Shown piece after piece: positions 61,952 to 64,000 of a stretch of 64,000 nt of DNA; the first letter of the stretch is position 1; every line of letters begins with the position of its first letter. The DNA comes from Bacteroides fragilis (GTDB lineage: Bacteria; Bacteroidota; Bacteroidia; Bacteroidales; Bacteroidaceae): contig NZ_SZUU01000007.1 of the NCBI RefSeq assembly GCF_019583405.1, positions 62,001-126,000 on the forward strand, in the 5' to 3' direction. The notes under the pieces were generated by a model. That model did no database searches and was not told the DNA's origin. It saw nothing but the letters and a program-made list of their open reading frames with translations. The translations under genes and the position numbers were made by a program.

Positions 61952-63658
61952 TTATAAACTTAAATGTTCGGCAATCGTACTTAATGCATGCACAGGGAAG
62001 AAAGACAAGGCTGCAACGATAAAGATAACAGCGAAAGTCATCATGGCAAAAGTCGCAGTATCCGTTTTCAATGTACCGGCACTTTCGGGAATAAACTTTT
62101 TCTGTGCCAAAAGTCCCGCAATGGCTACCTGACCGATAATTGGAATAAAACGGCTCAGGATAAGCACAATCCCACATGTCCAGTTCCAAAAGTAAGTATT
62201 ATCACCCAACCCCTCAAAACCGGAACCATTGTTGGCTGCCGAAGAGGTATATTCATAGAGTTGTTCGCTGAGCCCGTGGAAACCGAGGTTATTCAACCAG
62301 CCTCCTTCACTCTCTACAAAATCGGGATGATGTGTATAAACGTAACTTGAAATGGCAGTAAACACAAGGATAACAAACGGATGGAGCAAAGCAACGAGAG
62401 TTGCAATCTTCATCTCCCGAGCTTCTACCTTCTTTCCCAGAAACTCAGGTGTACGTCCCACCATCAAGCCACTGATAAACACGGCCATAATAATGAAGGT
62501 ATAATAATTCATCCATCCGACACCGACACCACCAAACCAAGTGTTAATCTGCATATTCAGCATTTCGACCATTCCACTAAGCGGCATAGTCGAATCGTGC
62601 ATGCCATTGACTGATCCGTTAGAGGTAACCGTTGTAGTAACACTCCACAATGCTGTGGCTCCGGCCCCAAGCCTTACCTCCTTGCCTTCCATCGCACCAT
62701 GATCCTGAGTAACTCCCATCTCATCGATACGTGGATTACCTCCCATTTCCTGCTGAACATTAATGAAAACTCCGGCCAGATAAGCAAACAGCATCACTCC
62801 AAAGATGCTATATCCTAACTTTCTGCGATTGGTATAGAAGCCCAAAGCCAACGCCATTGCCATCGGAATGATCAAGATTGACCAGCATTCAACCATATTA
62901 GTCAGATAAGTAGGGTTCTCCAGCGGATGTGAAGAATTAACCCCGAAATAACCGCCACCATTGGTTCCCAGTTGTTTAATAGGAATAATTGCAGCCGCAG
63001 GTCCTTGCGATACCATCTGTTCCTGTCCTTCCAGGGTAGTCACCTTCATCTTACCATCAAATCCCATCGGTGTTCCCTGCAAAATCAGGACGAAACCGAC
63101 AATCAACGAAAGGGGTAATAAAATACGTGTACAGCTTATCACCAGGAAATGCCAGAAGTTACCTATTGTTCTGGTGGATTTGGCAGCCATACTTTTCATG
63201 ATACCGGCCATAGCGGCCATCCCCGTAGCAGCAGTGATAAATTGGAACAGCATAATAACGAACAGCTGGGTAAAATAAGTCAATCCGCTCTCGCCACTAT
63301 AATGTTGCAAATTGCAGTTTACCATGAAACTGATGCAGGTATTGAATGCTTGATCGGGTGTCTGAGGTCCGTTACCATCGGGATTGAGTGGCAGCCAACC
63401 TTGTGATACCAGCAGTACCATTCCCCATACAAACCAGAAGGCATTCAAAATCAACAAGGCTTTGAGAAACTGTTTCCAATTCATCTCCTCTTGCGGATTT
63501 ATACCGCATATCTTATAAATCACTCGCTCTACAGGAGCCATAAAGTCCGACCAAGTCTTCTCTCCCATATAAACCCGGGCTATGTAACGTCCCAACGGAT
63601 AAGCTAATACCACCATTAGGACGATTTGCACCGTCACTCCTAAAATTTCTGTATTCAT
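61952..63658 (-). CDS. kdpA: potassium-transporting ATPase subunit A
   Basis: 568 residues, ten helices, related to K+ channels. Selectivity-filter segments are NCNLQHYSGESGLT near 115, GTNGGGYFGVNSSHPLENPT near 231, SNGSVNGMHDS near 345 and SAANNGSGFEGL near 475, each with the expected Gly-rich loop. Forms the K+ pathway of the Kdp pump. 21 nt upstream of kdpB. Confidence 0.98.
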   Translation of the reverse strand: MNTEILGVTVQIVLMVVLAYPLGRYIARVYMGEKTWSDFMAPVERVIYKICGINPQEEMNWKQFLKALLILNAFWFVWGMVLLVSQGWLPLNPDGNGPQTPDQAFNTCISFMVNCNLQHYSGESGLTYFTQLFVIMLFQFITAATGMAAMAGIMKSMAAKSTRTIGNFWHFLVISCTRILLPLSLIVGFVLILQGTPMGFDGKMKVTTLEGQEQMVSQGPAAAIIPIKQLGTNGGGYFGVNSSHPLENPTYLTNMVECWSILIIPMAMALALGFYTNRRKLGYSIFGVMLFAYLAGVFINVQQEMGGNPRIDEMGVTQDHGAMEGKEVRLGAGATALWSVTTTVTSNGSVNGMHDSTMPLSGMVEMLNMQINTWFGGVGVGWMNYYTFIIMAVFISGLMVGRTPEFLGKKVEAREMKIATLVALLHPFVILVFTAISSYVYTHHPDFVESEGGWLNNLGFHGLSEQLYEYTSSAANNGSGFEGLGDNTYFWNWTCGIVLILSRFIPIIGQVAIAGLLAQKKFIPESAGTLKTDTATFAMMTFAVIFIVAALSFFPVHALSTIAEHLSL

Positions 63659-63672
63659 TGCTTTACTTCCAA

Positions 63673-63753
63673 TTAAAACTTCTCGGGCCGAATGAGCACA
63701 TACGCCAAATAGCCGAAAAGTGTAATACTTATTACAAATAGTGTTGTGTACAT
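63673..63753 (-). CDS. kdpF: KdpF small subunit
   Basis: A 26-residue single-helix peptide (MYTTLFVISITLFGYLAYVL followed by IRPEKF). The LxxAYVLxRPEKF end is the KdpF hallmark. Lies 14 nt upstream of kdpA. Stabilises the KdpABC complex in the membrane. Confidence 0.9.
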   Translation of the reverse strand: MYTTLFVISITLFGYLAYVLIRPEKF

Positions 63754-63774
63754 AAACTTAATTCTCCTCTCTCT

Positions 63775-63870
63775 TTAAATTGTTTCAAACCAATCGACAC
63801 ATTTCCAAAACAGCCAGAAGCAGACGATGCCGCTCAACAGGCAGAAAATAAATGAAACTGTTATTCCCAT
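63775..63870 (-). CDS. 31-residue membrane peptide at the head of the kdp operon
   Basis: MGITVSFIFCLLSGIVCFWL followed by FWKCVDWFETI, one predicted transmembrane helix with an aromatic end, stopping 21 nt before kdpF. Not a known Kdp subunit. Position and clean hydrophobic pattern support translation, but it is too short for certainty. The remaining ~130 bases to the window end hold no further gene and probably include the operon promoter. Confidence 0.6.
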   Translation of the reverse strand: MGITVSFIFCLLSGIVCFWLFWKCVDWFETI

Positions 63871-64000
63871 GTTCTTTACCTTTTAATTAGAATGTTTATA
63901 TTTCTGTTTTACCTGAAACAATTAATGCCAAATGTGTGCCAAAAATGAAGAGAGTTAGTATAATCAACTAACATACAGACAGATAAAACAAATAGGGTAT

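Overview
The window is a chromosomal segment of a gut-type Bacteroides (Bacteroidota). The evidence is SusC/SusD pairs with an ECF sigma/FecR-type regulator, promoters of the Bacteroides form (TTTG, a 19-20 nt spacer, then TAnnTTTG), NigD-like lipoproteins, a TonB receptor/PnuT/thiamine pyrophosphokinase thiamine cluster, and a single-chain RibBA. The species cannot be fixed from the sequence alone.

Positions 1-29.5 kb are mostly core metabolism. They hold the 3' end of a TonB receptor with a PnuT-like transporter and thiamine pyrophosphokinase; a DMT exporter; a threonine operon on the minus strand (thrA, a phosphoglycerate-mutase-like gene that is a candidate homoserine kinase, thrC) with a possible leader peptide; an orphan Wza/Wzc-type polysaccharide export pair behind a strongly structured 5' leader; radA; a GxxExxY gene enclosed in terminal inverted repeats; an FAD oxidoreductase; a LuxR-type regulator; a TonB receptor; metA with a U32 peptidase; a ferredoxin; an aspartate aminotransferase; ribBA; and an LptF/G permease. 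Four related inverted-repeat elements (TTCACCACAGA... ends) lie within about 10 nt of stop codons in the first 18 kb, and one of them carries the GxxExxY gene.

Positions 29,528-41,967 are a 12.4-kb AT-rich integrative element inserted in the 3' half of a tRNA-Met(CAT) gene. It is bounded by 43-bp direct repeats. It carries a tyrosine integrase, an excisionase-like HTH protein, a VirE-N/primase-like protein, a P4-type primase-helicase, a phage-type macro-like/HTH fusion and two lipoproteins. Beside the right end is a two-gene cassette of an ABC/AAA-type ATPase and a small protein with a PD-(D/E)XK-like motif, which is a good candidate for an anti-phage system. No conjugation or relaxase genes are visible, so the element resembles a P4-like satellite or island.

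Positions 42-55.7 kb are a polysaccharide utilisation locus on the minus strand: ECF sigma, FecR anti-sigma, SusC with an STN domain, SusD, an unclassified probable glycosidase, a GH115 enzyme and a NigD-like lipoprotein. Upstream of it at 42.0-42.5 kb is an intergenic stretch with DnaA-box-like repeats and two long perfect hairpins.

Positions 55.8-63.9 kb are a high-affinity potassium uptake operon: a small membrane peptide, kdpF, kdpA, kdpB, kdpC, an outer-membrane barrel protein, a stand-alone KdpD sensor domain, and a separate membrane histidine kinase. No KdpE is present in the window.
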